44,999 nt of DNA from the IMG/VR virus record IMGVR_UViG_3300034072_000663, positions 1-44,999 of that record, one strand, 5' to 3'. Shown here piece by piece: positions 1 to 8,105 of the stretch. The position numbers and the translations under genes were made by a program. How positions within the stretch are numbered: position 1 is the stretch's first letter; each line of letters opens with the position of its first letter. Source of the DNA: a virus. Under the pieces are notes generated by a model. It saw only the letters and a list, made by a program, of their open reading frames with translations, was not told where the DNA came from and did no database searches.

Positions 1-339
1 GGGCTGTTCCTAGCGTCGTATGTCTGGGTTTTCCTGCAGGGCTTCCAGTCACGCAGCGTGAACTCTGGGGAATACGTTTGGGCCTTCTTCGGCTCATTCC
101 TCCTAGGGACAGCCCAGGCATACGTTCTGTCCAGAGTTATCCTGTCGAACGATCCTACGCACCTTCTGGTCTATTGCCTAGGGGGAGCCTGTGGGATCGT
201 ATCGGCTATGAGATATTTCGCATTCCTTAAGACCAAGAAAGACTCAACAACCAATGACCACCAAGACCACCAAAGCGGCTTCGACAGAGCCGACCGCAGA
301 AGAAACCAATGTTGCTGCAGATCTGATTGCAGCCGTTGA
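1..339 (+). CDS. Membrane protein, 5' part cut off by the window edge
   Basis: The frame is open from the first base, so the start lies outside; it joins in frame to the open frame that ends at 44999. The visible part has about three hydrophobic stretches (residues 2-13, 24-42 and 48-65 of the visible part) followed by a Lys-rich, polar tail. No family recognised. The last 86 bases overlap the next gene in another frame, and the tail encoded there (rich in Cys, Arg and His) looks like a by-product of that overlap. With the piece at 44883-44999 the whole protein would be about 151 residues. Confidence 0.6.
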   Translation, partial: GLFLASYVWVFLQGFQSRSVNSGEYVWAFFGSFLLGTAQAYVLSRVILSNDPTHLLVYCLGGACGIVSAMRYFAFLKTKKDSTTNDHQDHQSGFDRADRRRNQCCCRSDCSR

Positions 340-469
340 GAACCTCCAGAAGGCTGCCGCAGCTTTCGCTGAGAATACCACTGTCCCTCTGTCCGATGTT
401 CCTTCGAATATCGCAAATTATCGCTTGACCTTTGCTGGACGTTACCTATATTCGGTAGTGTTCAACTGA
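254..469 (+). CDS. Small Ala/Thr-rich hypothetical protein
   Basis: A 71-residue protein with a Thr/Lys start, an Ala-rich helical middle (about residues 20-40) and a more ordered C-terminus. It overlaps the membrane protein gene before it by 86 bases. No good ribosome binding site is seen before the ATG, so it could instead be reached by frameshift from the upstream gene. It is the last gene before a strong terminator. Function unknown. Confidence 0.55.
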   Translation: MTTKTTKAASTEPTAEETNVAADLIAAVENLQKAAAAFAENTTVPLSDVPSNIANYRLTFAGRYLYSVVFN

Positions 470-501
470 TTTGATTTTTCCTTTGCACCGAGAATAACTC
501 A

Positions 502-542
502 GGGGCTGTAAGTTCTACCAAGGACCTGCAGCCCCTTTTTTT
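502..542 (+). terminator. Rho-independent terminator
   Basis: GGGGCTG at 502-508 pairs with CAGCCCC at 529-535, with further pairing inside, followed by a run of T to 542. It closes the SSB-to-membrane-protein unit that enters across the window junction and separates it from the phage promoter 13 bases later. Confidence 0.85.
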
Positions 543-554
543 CGTCTTGGTTAA

Positions 555-576
555 TCTAAAAGGGTTACCACTGCAC
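555..576 (+). promoter_or_regulatory. Phage RNA polymerase promoter, copy 1
   Basis: Copy of the 22-bp element whose core reads CTAAAAGGGTTACCACTGCA. It is identical to the copies at 39504 and 42208 and close to the one at 15505. It lies between a terminator and the primase-helicase gene. Four near-identical copies, all in the gene direction and all at the head of a block in a genome with a T7-type RNA polymerase, point to that polymerase's promoter. No start site has been mapped. Confidence 0.8.
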
Positions 577-607
577 ATTCGCTACCACATCCAGGACTAT
601 CGCACTT

Positions 608-2323
608 ATGGAAACCGAAAGAGACAATAGCCCCTTCGTCGGCCATGAGCCGTGCCCGAAGTGTGGCTCCAGGGACAACCTAGCGAGAAGAGCGTCCGGT
701 AGAGGCTATTGCCACGGATGCGGCTACGTAGAGTTCCCTGACGACGATAGCTCCAAGAAATACCAGAGAACAGGCAACCAGAAGATGAAACCATACGAAT
801 TCCGCCAAGGGGTTATCAAAGACCTCTCCAAGTCCTACGGGCTGAGCTATCAGACCTGCAAGGACCTGGACATTAGAGTCGTCGAGTTCGGTGTCGAGCA
901 TCTTGGAGTGCAGTATCCTCCGAAGCCCTGTATCTCTTTCAGATACTACGACCCTAACCCTTGGGGCGAGAAGATTAAATACAAGCTGCCTGAGGACGCT
1001 GAGGACGACAAGACCTATCGCTTCCCTAACGCAGGCGGAAAGATGCCTCTCTACCTTCAGCACAAATGGACTGAGGGCTGCGATACGCGAACTCTCCTGA
1101 TCGCTGAGGGCGAAGGGTGCGCAGCGGCTTACTATGAGGACACAGGAGGCCGTAAGCCTGTCGTATCGCCTCCTACGGGTGCCAAGGGAGCCATCGACTG
1201 CATTAAGCAGAACATGGACTTCATCCTGAGGTTCGAGAAGATCGTGGTCTGCTTCGACAACGACGAGACAGGCCAGAAGTGGGCCAAGGAAGTCGCCAAG
1301 ATACTCCCAGCCGGCAGGACCTACATCGGTCGCCCTGGGAAGCACAAGGACATCCGAGAGGCTCACCTTAAGGGAGACGTGAAGACTGTCCAGTGGATCG
1401 CTGAGAACGCTGAGCAATTCAAGCCAGACGGTATCTTCACACTGTCCGATATCAAGAGCGAGATCCTGCTGCCTCCAGAGCAAGGGAGACCTTGGTTCGA
1501 CCAGCGGCTGACAGACCTGACTTACGGTAGACGCAAGGGAGAGACCTACGTCTTCGGAGCTGGGACAGGCATCGGGAAGACCGATTGGTTCACTCAGTCC
1601 ATCGCGTTCGACGTGCTGACCCTGGGTATCAAGACAGGCGTTATCTACCTTGAGCAGCCACCTTCGGAAACAGGTAAACGCTTGGCCGGTAAGGTCGCTG
1701 GGAGATCGTTTCATATCCCAGACGGCTCTTGGACGCAGGAAGAGCTGGAAGAGACTGTAGACCTATTGGAAGCCACAGGGAATCTCGTCCTTGGAGGCAA
1801 CTTTGCGTCTGCAGCTTGGCCGGACATTGAGGCTCGCATTCGGTTCATGAAGCATAGCCTGAGTGTCGAGCACCTCTACCTGGACCACCTTACGGCTCTG
1901 GCAGACACCAAGAACGAACAGGAGAGCGTGTCCACCCTGATCAAGGCGATTGCCTTGCTATGCCAGGAACTGGGGATGATCTTCCACGTGATCTCTCACT
2001 TGGCAACACCAGAAGGCAAGAGCCACGAAGAGGGCGCAAAGGTTCTCCCGAAGCACTTCAGAGGCTCAAGGGCCATCCAGTATTGGGCGCATTATATGTT
2101 CGGCCTGGAGAGAAACACTCAGTCAGAAGACCCAGAAGAAATCCTCTATACGACCTTTCGTATCGTCAAGGACCGTTACACTGGTAGAGCTTCTGGTCGT
2201 TTCTTCCACTACCGTTACAATAGAGCGAACGGTCTACTGGAACCAAGCGAACCTTATGTTTCCAAAGGAAGCGATGGGCAGTCGTCTAGTCAAATAGAAG
2301 ACTACTCGGAGCTTGGCTTTTAA
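608..2323 (+). CDS. Bifunctional DNA primase-helicase (T7 gp4 type)
   Basis: 571 residues, close to T7 gp4 (566). The N-terminus has a zinc-binding module with C16, C19, C35 and C38, followed by a TOPRIM-type primase region. The C-terminal half is a RecA-like DnaB-family helicase with Walker A GAGTGIGKT at 317-325 and a hydrophobic strand ending in LDH near 421 as the Walker B-like motif. It should unwind DNA and make primers at the phage fork together with the polymerase downstream. The ATG at 608 lacks a strong Shine-Dalgarno but retains the whole zinc motif. It is the first gene after phage promoter copy 1. Confidence 0.95.
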   Translation: METERDNSPFVGHEPCPKCGSRDNLARRASGRGYCHGCGYVEFPDDDSSKKYQRTGNQKMKPYEFRQGVIKDLSKSYGLSYQTCKDLDIRVVEFGVEHLGVQYPPKPCISFRYYDPNPWGEKIKYKLPEDAEDDKTYRFPNAGGKMPLYLQHKWTEGCDTRTLLIAEGEGCAAAYYEDTGGRKPVVSPPTGAKGAIDCIKQNMDFILRFEKIVVCFDNDETGQKWAKEVAKILPAGRTYIGRPGKHKDIREAHLKGDVKTVQWIAENAEQFKPDGIFTLSDIKSEILLPPEQGRPWFDQRLTDLTYGRRKGETYVFGAGTGIGKTDWFTQSIAFDVLTLGIKTGVIYLEQPPSETGKRLAGKVAGRSFHIPDGSWTQEELEETVDLLEATGNLVLGGNFASAAWPDIEARIRFMKHSLSVEHLYLDHLTALADTKNEQESVSTLIKAIALLCQELGMIFHVISHLATPEGKSHEEGAKVLPKHFRGSRAIQYWAHYMFGLERNTQSEDPEEILYTTFRIVKDRYTGRASGRFFHYRYNRANGLLEPSEPYVSKGSDGQSSSQIEDYSELGF

Positions 2324-2369
2324 CCATAAACTCCCACATATGGGACAATAGCAGATCAAGGATTTACCG

Positions 2370-2540
2370 ATGGCTGTAATAGATGCCGAGAGCCGGTTCC
2401 AAGCGATCCGGACGAAGGTTCGCCAGATCAACCAACAGCAATCTCTGATCGAGCGGGGTCTCCTCTACGGGGACTCCGCCTACTCGCGCTTGAGGATGCT
2501 GCAGTCAGAACTGATAGAACTTAGGGCCTCAGGCGCATGA
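2370..2540 (+). CDS. Small hypothetical protein (56 aa)
   Basis: An ORF of 56 residues starting MAVIDAES and ending ELRASGA, largely helical and rich in Gln, Arg and Leu. It has AAGGA upstream of the ATG, and its stop overlaps the DNA polymerase start as ATGA, the usual coupling seen throughout this operon. Function unknown; the place between primase-helicase and polymerase suggests a replication accessory role, which is inference only. Confidence 0.7.
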   Translation: MAVIDAESRFQAIRTKVRQINQQQSLIERGLLYGDSAYSRLRMLQSELIELRASGA

Positions 2541-4600
2541 AGTATGAACTAAAGAACAGACGCGTGATCTGTGACACTGAGACCAATGGTTTCCTAGAGA
2601 ATGTCACCAAGATGCACTGCGCAGTAATGATCGACATTGACACTGGGGAACTGATGGACTTCGGTCCGGACGAACTCGACGAGTTCCTGTTGCATTACCA
2701 GAAGGCCAAGCTTGTAGTAGGCCATAACTTCATCAAGTATGACTATGAGGTTATCCGCAAGCTCTTTGGCGTGACGATCAAGCGGGAACGGGTGAGAGAC
2801 ACTCTGATCCTCGCAAGGCTCTACAACAGCGACATCAAGGGACAGGATCTTCCCAAGGCTTCTGCCTGGAAGAAATGGAAGCTTGCGGCTGCTGAGGCCG
2901 AATCCAAAGGCGTCCCTTACCACGTCAAGCCTCCCAAGGAATTCCCTGGGCAGCTTTGCGGGAGCCACTCGCTCGAAGCTTGGGGCTATCGCCTGGGCGA
3001 AGAGAAGAAGGGTGACTACGCGAAGGAAATGAAGGCCAAGGGTCTCGATCCGTGGGCCTCATGGAACCCTGAGATGCACGAATACATGATCCAGGACGCC
3101 AAGGTAAACCTGGGTCTCTGGCTGTTTCTCATGGACCAGGAGCTGAGCTATCAGGCTATCGTCCTGGAACACAGGGTCGCTTGGCTTGCTTCGAGGATCG
3201 AACAGAATGGCTTCTCGTTCGACTTCAAGGCTGCCGAGCAGCTCCACATGGATCTGGTGGCAGAGCGAAACGCTATCCGCAAGGACCTGCACAACCTGTT
3301 TCCACCTTGGACAGAGCGTGTCGAAGATTTCATCCCAGCGCGAGACAACAAGACCAAGGGATACGTCAAAGGCGTCCCTGTGCCTCGCTATGAGACCTAC
3401 ACGTTCAACCCTTCGTCCAGAGAGCACATCGCTAACCGGATTATCTTCAAGTATGGCTGGAAGCCCAAACAGAAGACAGAAGGCGGCGGCGTAAAGATCG
3501 ACGATGAGGTCCTGACGAACTTGGCGAAAGTCAAGAACAAGGATGGAACCCCGAAGATCCCTGAGGCCGCTATTCTCGCTAGGTCTTTCGTCCTGGACAA
3601 GAGGATCGGTCAGCTTGCCGATGGTTCCAACGCGTGGCTGAAGCTCTATAATCCGAAGACTGGTTGCATCCACGGGACTTACAATACCAACGGTGCCCAG
3701 ACGGGTCGAATGACCCATGCGAAGCCTAACGTTGCCCAGACGCCTAGCCTCAAGAATGCCAAGGGGGTCGTCCCTCTAGGCAAGGAGATGCGGGCACTGT
3801 GGAAGGTCCTGAAGAAGGGCTGGAAGCAGATCGGGGCAGACCAAGCGGGCCTTGAGCTGCGCTGTCTCGCTTCGTTCCTCTCTGCGTTCGACGGCGGGGA
3901 ATACGCAAGGCTGATCTCGTCCCCCGGGTTCGATACCCATTGGCACCACGCCAAGATGCTCTTCAACTTGCCGATGGACACCCCATACGACGAGAAGAAC
4001 GAGCAATATGTCTTCTATCGGACCAGAGCCAAGCGATATGTCTACGCGTATCTCTACGGTGCCCAGGATCCGATGCTGGCCTCTATCATGGAGTGCACAG
4101 TAGCTGAGGCGGCTGCTTGCCGGAAGAACTTCGAGAAGAACTTCCCGGCCCTTAAGAAGCTCATAGAAGCCGTCCAGAAGGCCTCCAAGAAGAAATGGAT
4201 CAAAGGTCTCGACGGGCGAAGAGTGCCTGTAAGATCGGCTCACGCTGCCTTGAATACCCTTCTGCAGTCTGCAGGTGCTCTACTGTGTAAACAGTGGATG
4301 GTGGACGCTTGTGACGCTCTCACAGGCGAACGCTGGGAAGAAGAGGAGCCAGTCGATTTCGTAGTGAACACTTGGGACCCAAACCTTGCCGCAGATCTGG
4401 TCTACGGTTGGGATGGAGACTTCGTGTTCCAGGCTCTTGTCCACGACGAGATTCAGTCAGCAGCAAAGGAAGAGCATGTCCCTACGGTAACAACAGTCCT
4501 TGTGGCTGTCGCTAGAACTGCAGGTAATGCCTTCAAGTCATGGAGATGTCCCACAGATGGAGACGCTAAAGTTGGCCAATCATGGGCAGATTGCCATTAA
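2537..4600 (+). CDS. Family A DNA polymerase with 3'-5' exonuclease (T7 gp5 type)
   Basis: 687 residues (T7 gp5 is 704). The proofreading domain shows D13-T-E15 (exo I), a VGHNF motif near residue 61 (exo II) and D187 in YMIQDAKV (exo III). The polymerase domain shows motif A with D435 in DQAGLELR (T7 has DASGLELR), the motif B region around YVYAYLYGAQD and motif C VHDE at 635-638. All metal ligands are present, so it should be active in both functions. Start overlaps the small gene before it (ATGA). Confidence 0.96.
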   Translation: MKYELKNRRVICDTETNGFLENVTKMHCAVMIDIDTGELMDFGPDELDEFLLHYQKAKLVVGHNFIKYDYEVIRKLFGVTIKRERVRDTLILARLYNSDIKGQDLPKASAWKKWKLAAAEAESKGVPYHVKPPKEFPGQLCGSHSLEAWGYRLGEEKKGDYAKEMKAKGLDPWASWNPEMHEYMIQDAKVNLGLWLFLMDQELSYQAIVLEHRVAWLASRIEQNGFSFDFKAAEQLHMDLVAERNAIRKDLHNLFPPWTERVEDFIPARDNKTKGYVKGVPVPRYETYTFNPSSREHIANRIIFKYGWKPKQKTEGGGVKIDDEVLTNLAKVKNKDGTPKIPEAAILARSFVLDKRIGQLADGSNAWLKLYNPKTGCIHGTYNTNGAQTGRMTHAKPNVAQTPSLKNAKGVVPLGKEMRALWKVLKKGWKQIGADQAGLELRCLASFLSAFDGGEYARLISSPGFDTHWHHAKMLFNLPMDTPYDEKNEQYVFYRTRAKRYVYAYLYGAQDPMLASIMECTVAEAAACRKNFEKNFPALKKLIEAVQKASKKKWIKGLDGRRVPVRSAHAALNTLLQSAGALLCKQWMVDACDALTGERWEEEEPVDFVVNTWDPNLAADLVYGWDGDFVFQALVHDEIQSAAKEEHVPTVTTVLVAVARTAGNAFKSWRCPTDGDAKVGQSWADCH

Positions 4601-4835
4601 TACCCACAGTGAGGACGATAAGTATTTACTACACGTCCTACACAGGACCTGGAAGAGTCCTTTCAAGACCAGAAGTGTAGTCGCTAGGGAAAATCCTGAA
4701 GTGATCGCACAGTTGGCCTATTGGGGACTAATAACAACACAGAATGTAGATTTAACCTTTGGGTCAGTCTGGCGGATAACGTCTAGAGGATTGGCTCTGT
4801 TAGAGCACTATGGAGACCTTTATGAAATTCCTTAA
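4557..4835 (+). CDS. Hypothetical protein (92 aa)
   Basis: The frame opens at 4500, but METLKLANH at 4557 is the most likely start, overlapping the polymerase end by 44 bases. The middle and C-terminus (residues 25-92, with IAQLAYWGLITTQ and WRITSRGLALLEHY) look like a small winged-helix fold. The bases are more AT-rich than the neighbouring genes. No family assigned. Confidence 0.6.
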   Translation: METLKLANHGQIAINTHSEDDKYLLHVLHRTWKSPFKTRSVVARENPEVIAQLAYWGLITTQNVDLTFGSVWRITSRGLALLEHYGDLYEIP

Positions 4836-5289
4836 GTTTTACAATCCGTTCAAGCGTATCCGCGTGCTAGAAGAGGCACTGGAGACGGAACATAAGTTCC
4901 GCAGGATGGCTGAAGGAGGACTTCAATCGTGGTCAGAAGTGGCTTTTAGAATGAAAGACCGCGCTGAAGACCATGAGGAGACTATCAGCGTTCTCGAAGA
5001 CGCTCTCCTTGGGGCCGATAAGGTCGTAGAGGAACACGCAGCGTATATCCAGGAACTGCAGGACACTATCCGCGAAAAGGAAGCCTTCGAATCTGTGGCT
5101 GCCCAGACGATGCTCGAAGCCTGCGACCTGATCGAACGCTTGTCCGAAGTGATCGAAGCGCAGGACGACGAGATCGAGGAGCTGGAAGGCGAACTCGAAG
5201 ACCTCGAGGACGAGCTTGACGACATGAACGTGGCCTTTGCGTTCCAGGAGGCAGCTTTGGCCGGCCTCAGAAAGCAGAGCCTCCACTAA
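4810..5289 (+). CDS. Acidic coiled-coil protein (159 aa)
   Basis: A short basic and hydrophobic N-terminus (METFMKFLKFYNPFKR) is followed by a long, very acidic heptad-like region (about residues 20-150) full of Glu and Asp with regular Leu, Ile and Val. This predicts an extended coiled coil. It overlaps the gene before by 26 bases; a second ATG at 4822 is possible. The last base of its stop is the first base of the next start. Function unknown. Confidence 0.7.
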   Translation: METFMKFLKFYNPFKRIRVLEEALETEHKFRRMAEGGLQSWSEVAFRMKDRAEDHEETISVLEDALLGADKVVEEHAAYIQELQDTIREKEAFESVAAQTMLEACDLIERLSEVIEAQDDEIEELEGELEDLEDELDDMNVAFAFQEAALAGLRKQSLH

Positions 5290-5567
5290 TGGGCAAACTC
5301 TACAGGAAAGTCCGCAGGCTCCCAGCGTGGCTGTGTGCGACCGGTAGAGGCCTCAAGGATATGATCACGGCCAAGGACGGCGAGACGGTGGCTCCTTCGA
5401 GGGTCTACTGGCTCGCTGCCTCGGCGTGGTCGGTCATAGGGTCGATCTACTCGACCGTAGCACTCGCACAACCTTTCAACGTGACGGACTTCGGGACCGG
5501 TATGGGCTTGGTGCTCACTGCCGGTGGCGTCGGGGTCTGGATCACTCGTAAGACGGAACCTGAGTAA
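5289..5567 (+). CDS. Two-helix membrane protein, holin candidate
   Basis: 92 residues with a basic N-terminus and two predicted membrane helices (about 38-58 and 68-86), with a charged C-terminus ending KTEPE. The sequence around GETVAPSRVYW resembles small phage membrane proteins often left without a function. Size and topology fit a holin, and spanin-like genes follow within 2 kb, but three other small membrane proteins in this genome are rivals. Its start overlaps the preceding stop (TAATG). Confidence 0.6.
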   Translation: MGKLYRKVRRLPAWLCATGRGLKDMITAKDGETVAPSRVYWLAASAWSVIGSIYSTVALAQPFNVTDFGTGMGLVLTAGGVGVWITRKTEPE

Positions 5568-5878
5568 TGACCACAGAATCCCTTGAACGAAGGATCTTTC
5601 TGACCAAGGCCATAGAGGACCTGATCAACGAAGGGAACCAAGCGCACGTCTACCTGAAGGGTGACCCTGGGTTCTACCTGATCTCCAGGATCGAAAGGTC
5701 CTTCAGGGACGGGTTTATCGGTGTGTCTCCTTGTGGCCGCAGGTGCTTCTTCATGCCTGACGATATCCAGTCGGTCTGCGCCAAGTTCGACACGCAGGAA
5801 ATGGAAGAGCGCACGAAGCGCAAGGCTATTGCTCTGGCTTTTCCAGCGCGTCCTTCAGATGAAAAGGCAGTGCATTAA
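5567..5878 (+). CDS. Hypothetical protein (103 aa)
   Basis: Start overlaps the previous stop by one base (TAATG). The protein is a mix of helix and strand, with a central FYLISRIERSFRDGFIGVSPCGRRCFFM segment of beta character and a basic C-terminal helix. It is the last gene before the only gap in this operon. No family recognised. Confidence 0.65.
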   Translation: MTTESLERRIFLTKAIEDLINEGNQAHVYLKGDPGFYLISRIERSFRDGFIGVSPCGRRCFFMPDDIQSVCAKFDTQEMEERTKRKAIALAFPARPSDEKAVH

Positions 5879-5999
5879 TAGCACTTGTCAGATAGCATAA
5901 GATGTTCTGCACACTATAGATTGCATCAACGATTGCCATGAGCGCATCCTCATAAGGCGCATCGTCTTCGTCTTCTACAGGCTTCTTCTTTAAACTCAT
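5826..5999 (-). CDS. Possible antisense small gene (57 aa)
   Basis: The 133-base gap in the plus operon and the end of the gene before it hold an open minus-strand frame beginning MSLKKKPVEDEDDAPYED and ending ALEKPEQ. It has a lysine start, an acidic stretch and an amphipathic helix, and reads like a protein. GGGAG lies about 7 bases before its ATG. It points against every neighbour and overlaps the 3' end of the upstream gene by 53 bases. It may be chance. Confidence 0.35.
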   Translation of the reverse strand: MSLKKKPVEDEDDAPYEDALMAIVDAIYSVQNILCYLTSAINALPFHLKDALEKPEQ

Positions 6000-6011
6000 A
6001 AGGAGGCTCCC

Positions 6012-6437
6012 ATGCCTTTTAGCATAACCAAGCGACTACTGGCCTATGTGGCCGGTGGTCTGGGTCTTAGCGTCCTAATAGTTACCGGATTGCTAATGGT
6101 CCAAACGTCTCGCCTCTCGTCCGCTCAGGACGCCATCAAGGCACTCAAGGAACTCGTGGTGGCCAAGGAAGCCAGGATCCTGGAGGACGCCACCAAGATC
6201 GCTGAGAGGGACCGCCTGATAGCCGTCCAGAACGCTGCGGTCATCAAGATGGCTGAGAAGTCCGTAGAGGACGAGAAGGCTTACCAAGCGCGACTGGCAG
6301 TGGCTGAGCGTAAGGCCGCAAGTCTCGATAAGCAAATCCAGAAGATCGACCAGTCGCCGGCAGTTACCCAAGAGGAACTGCTAGGTCTTATCCGTGAGAG
6401 CATTGCGGAATACCAGAAGGAGCAGACCAATGGCTAA
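6012..6437 (+). CDS. Inner-membrane spanin-like protein (Rz type)
   Basis: 141 residues: a short cytoplasmic start, one membrane helix (about 9-30), then a long charged coiled coil. This is the build of an i-spanin, which spans the periplasm to fuse inner and outer membranes at the end of lysis. An AAGGAG Shine-Dalgarno stands 7 bases before the ATG. A lipoprotein of o-spanin type lies 300 bases downstream, separated by an unrelated gene. The assignment rests on architecture and context, not on sequence identity. Confidence 0.65.
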   Translation: MPFSITKRLLAYVAGGLGLSVLIVTGLLMVQTSRLSSAQDAIKALKELVVAKEARILEDATKIAERDRLIAVQNAAVIKMAEKSVEDEKAYQARLAVAERKAASLDKQIQKIDQSPAVTQEELLGLIRESIAEYQKEQTNG

Positions 6438-6753
6438 AGCATTCAAACGTTTCCTTTTGTTTGGCTTTGACTACCATAGTCAGTGCGGCGCATTCAATGA
6501 CTTTATAGCTTCATCGGACACAAGCGATGATATCGTCAAATCCATTCTCAAACTGAGAGATTGTAAACATAAAGACGAACCTACCCTTTATGGAGACGAT
6601 ATATATGAAAACTACATGATCGTAGATATTGCTGAAAGTAAGCGGTTAGATTTTTACGTCTATCCTACTATGGCAGGTAATTACAACGTAACTGTAGAGG
6701 ACTGGTTTGATATTGAAGAGGCTGAGGAGCAGGCAAATGTATCACCGCGATGA
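6430..6753 (+). CDS. Hypothetical protein in AT-rich DNA (107 aa)
   Basis: Starts ATG at 6430, overlapping the spanin-like gene by 8 bases and the lipoprotein gene by 17. The protein is rich in Asp, Tyr and Phe, with an acidic C-terminus. By eye the DNA is clearly more AT-rich than its neighbours, which suggests later entry between the two spanin genes. No function recognised. Confidence 0.65.
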   Translation: MAKAFKRFLLFGFDYHSQCGAFNDFIASSDTSDDIVKSILKLRDCKHKDEPTLYGDDIYENYMIVDIAESKRLDFYVYPTMAGNYNVTVEDWFDIEEAEEQANVSPR

Positions 6754-7081
6754 CGATGGCGAGTTCGCTCGCTGCCAGATAGGACTTTTGGTAACGTTTA
6801 TGTTACTTATGGTCTTTTGGTTTCTTTCAGCATGCACAACCACAAGAACCCCTCCGCCTGCACCTGAGGCCGTTCAGGTCCTAGTGCCCATCAAGCAACC
6901 CTGCGTCCCTGCCAAGGTAGAGCGGCAGGTCAAGCCGGTGGATGACCCTGCGATACTGGAAGCTGACTTTGCGACTACCGTTAAAGGTGTCGTCAAGTCT
7001 TGGCTGATGGAAACCCAAGAGAACACTAAGCTACGGGCTGCTAATGATCGGCCTTGTGGTTCTGAAGGGGACGAGAAGTGA
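6737..7081 (+). CDS. Outer-membrane lipoprotein, o-spanin-like (Rz1 type)
   Basis: A polar N-terminus and hydrophobic stretch end in a lipobox, LSAC with C33, followed by TTTRTPPPAPEA, a Pro-rich linker typical of Rz1-like proteins. It should be lipid-modified and sorted to the outer membrane. I chose the ATG at 6737 because GAGGAG precedes it; an upstream ATG at 6707 is possible. It is longer (114 aa) than lambda Rz1. The stop overlaps the next GTG start (GTGA). Confidence 0.65.
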   Translation: MYHRDDDGEFARCQIGLLVTFMLLMVFWFLSACTTTRTPPPAPEAVQVLVPIKQPCVPAKVERQVKPVDDPAILEADFATTVKGVVKSWLMETQENTKLRAANDRPCGSEGDEK

Positions 7082-7383
7082 CACTATCAGAGAAGCTTAA
7101 GAAGGCCCAGGCTCCTTCCATGATGATCATGGCAGCTGAAGAACTCGAAGCAGAGAACGCAAAGCTTAAAAGCGAACTCGCGACCTGGAAAGAAGATTAT
7201 TGGAAAGCACATGCTGGTAATTTGTCCATGGAAGAAGAAATTGAGGAGCTAGAGGGTAAACTTGCAGCACTCGCTCAGATCGTCCCAGCGAACGTAATGG
7301 CAAACCTCGGCACCAAAGGTGAACGCCTTTGGACCTACCAGGAAGCAGTCGCTGAGTATAAGCGAAACGGAGACGAGAAGTGA
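7078..7383 (+). CDS. Coiled-coil hypothetical protein (101 aa)
   Basis: GTG start overlapping the previous stop. Residues 15-70 form a Glu/Lys/Leu-rich coiled coil; the C-terminus ends GDEK. The bases across this stop (GGAGACGAGAAGTGA) nearly repeat those across the previous junction (GGGGACGAGAAGTGA), so both genes end in GDEK and the next gene uses the embedded GTG. Function unknown. Confidence 0.65.
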   Translation: MTLSEKLKKAQAPSMMIMAAEELEAENAKLKSELATWKEDYWKAHAGNLSMEEEIEELEGKLAALAQIVPANVMANLGTKGERLWTYQEAVAEYKRNGDEK

Positions 7384-7664
7384 TTAACCCATTCGCAGCC
7401 GCAAGTGAAATCGAGGAAGCCGTAGACTACATCTACGAACTCGAAGGCCAAGACGGTCTTGAAGTAATCCGAGAAGGCGACTGGACGCAGGACCACAAGT
7501 ATCAGCACCGCGAGGATATCGTCCGTTACAAAGGGATACTGCTAGGTGTCTCTCAGGGGCGCTCAGGGTCTTACCATACCGATTGGTATTACGATGACCT
7601 TGAGGCTTATCCTGTGGTCGAAGAAACAGTGACCTCCGTGGTCTACAAGAGAGTTAAGAACTGA
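7380..7664 (+). CDS. Hypothetical protein (94 aa)
   Basis: GTG start inside the previous stop. The protein has a helical N-terminus and a strand-rich, aromatic second half (KGILLGVSQGRSGSYHTDWYYDD) that looks like a small beta fold. No family assigned. Confidence 0.65.
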   Translation: MINPFAAASEIEEAVDYIYELEGQDGLEVIREGDWTQDHKYQHREDIVRYKGILLGVSQGRSGSYHTDWYYDDLEAYPVVEETVTSVVYKRVKN

Positions 7665-7849
7665 TGGAAGATTATGTAGGCGGCTTTTGCGCAAGCACTA
7701 AGCGTCATCCAACACCTGAGGAAGTGTTGAAGGTATACACAGATGGTCTACGTGCCAAGGTCCGAGAGTTGACAGCCCCAGGCCGAGAACAGGCCCTTGC
7801 GCTGACCAAGATCGATGAGGCCGAAATGTGGGCCTTGAGAGGACTATAA
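7664..7849 (+). CDS. Small hypothetical protein (61 aa)
   Basis: Start overlaps the preceding stop (TGATG). Helical, with a moderately charged middle. No function recognised; kept because it fits the tight overlapping gene chain. Confidence 0.55.
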   Translation: MEDYVGGFCASTKRHPTPEEVLKVYTDGLRAKVRELTAPGREQALALTKIDEAEMWALRGL

Positions 7850-7850
7850 G

Positions 7851-8105
7851 ATGGTCTGCAGCAACTCCAAGTGTCCTTGTAACTTTCCAGACCCTGATGG
7901 CAGCAACCCGTTCCTGATGCATCTCGCAGAAGCTGTATGGGCCATGGATTGCTACCAGCATCGCAAGGTTCAAGTCTTAGCAGAGCTTGGAGCATCCGCC
8001 TACGGTTGGAAACACGCCATGAAAGGTCTGCAGAAGGCAATCAAGGACCATCCTGCGGACTATGTGCCTGCATACATGGCCAAGCCTAAAAATAAGGAAG
8101 ACTAA
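7851..8105 (+). CDS. Hypothetical Cys-containing protein (84 aa)
   Basis: One base separates it from the gene before, and its stop overlaps the exonuclease start. Three cysteines near the start (C3, C8, C10) and C34 could bind a metal, but the spacing matches no motif I know. A basic C-terminus (MAKPKNKED) follows a helical core. Confidence 0.6.
   Translation: MVCSNSKCPCNFPDPDGSNPFLMHLAEAVWAMDCYQHRKVQVLAELGASAYGWKHAMKGLQKAIKDHPADYVPAYMAKPKNKED

Noticed and set aside
680-1714. 344-aa minus-strand frame inside the primase-helicase gene
   Set aside because: Shadow of a strongly supported gene; its translation has no recognisable motif.
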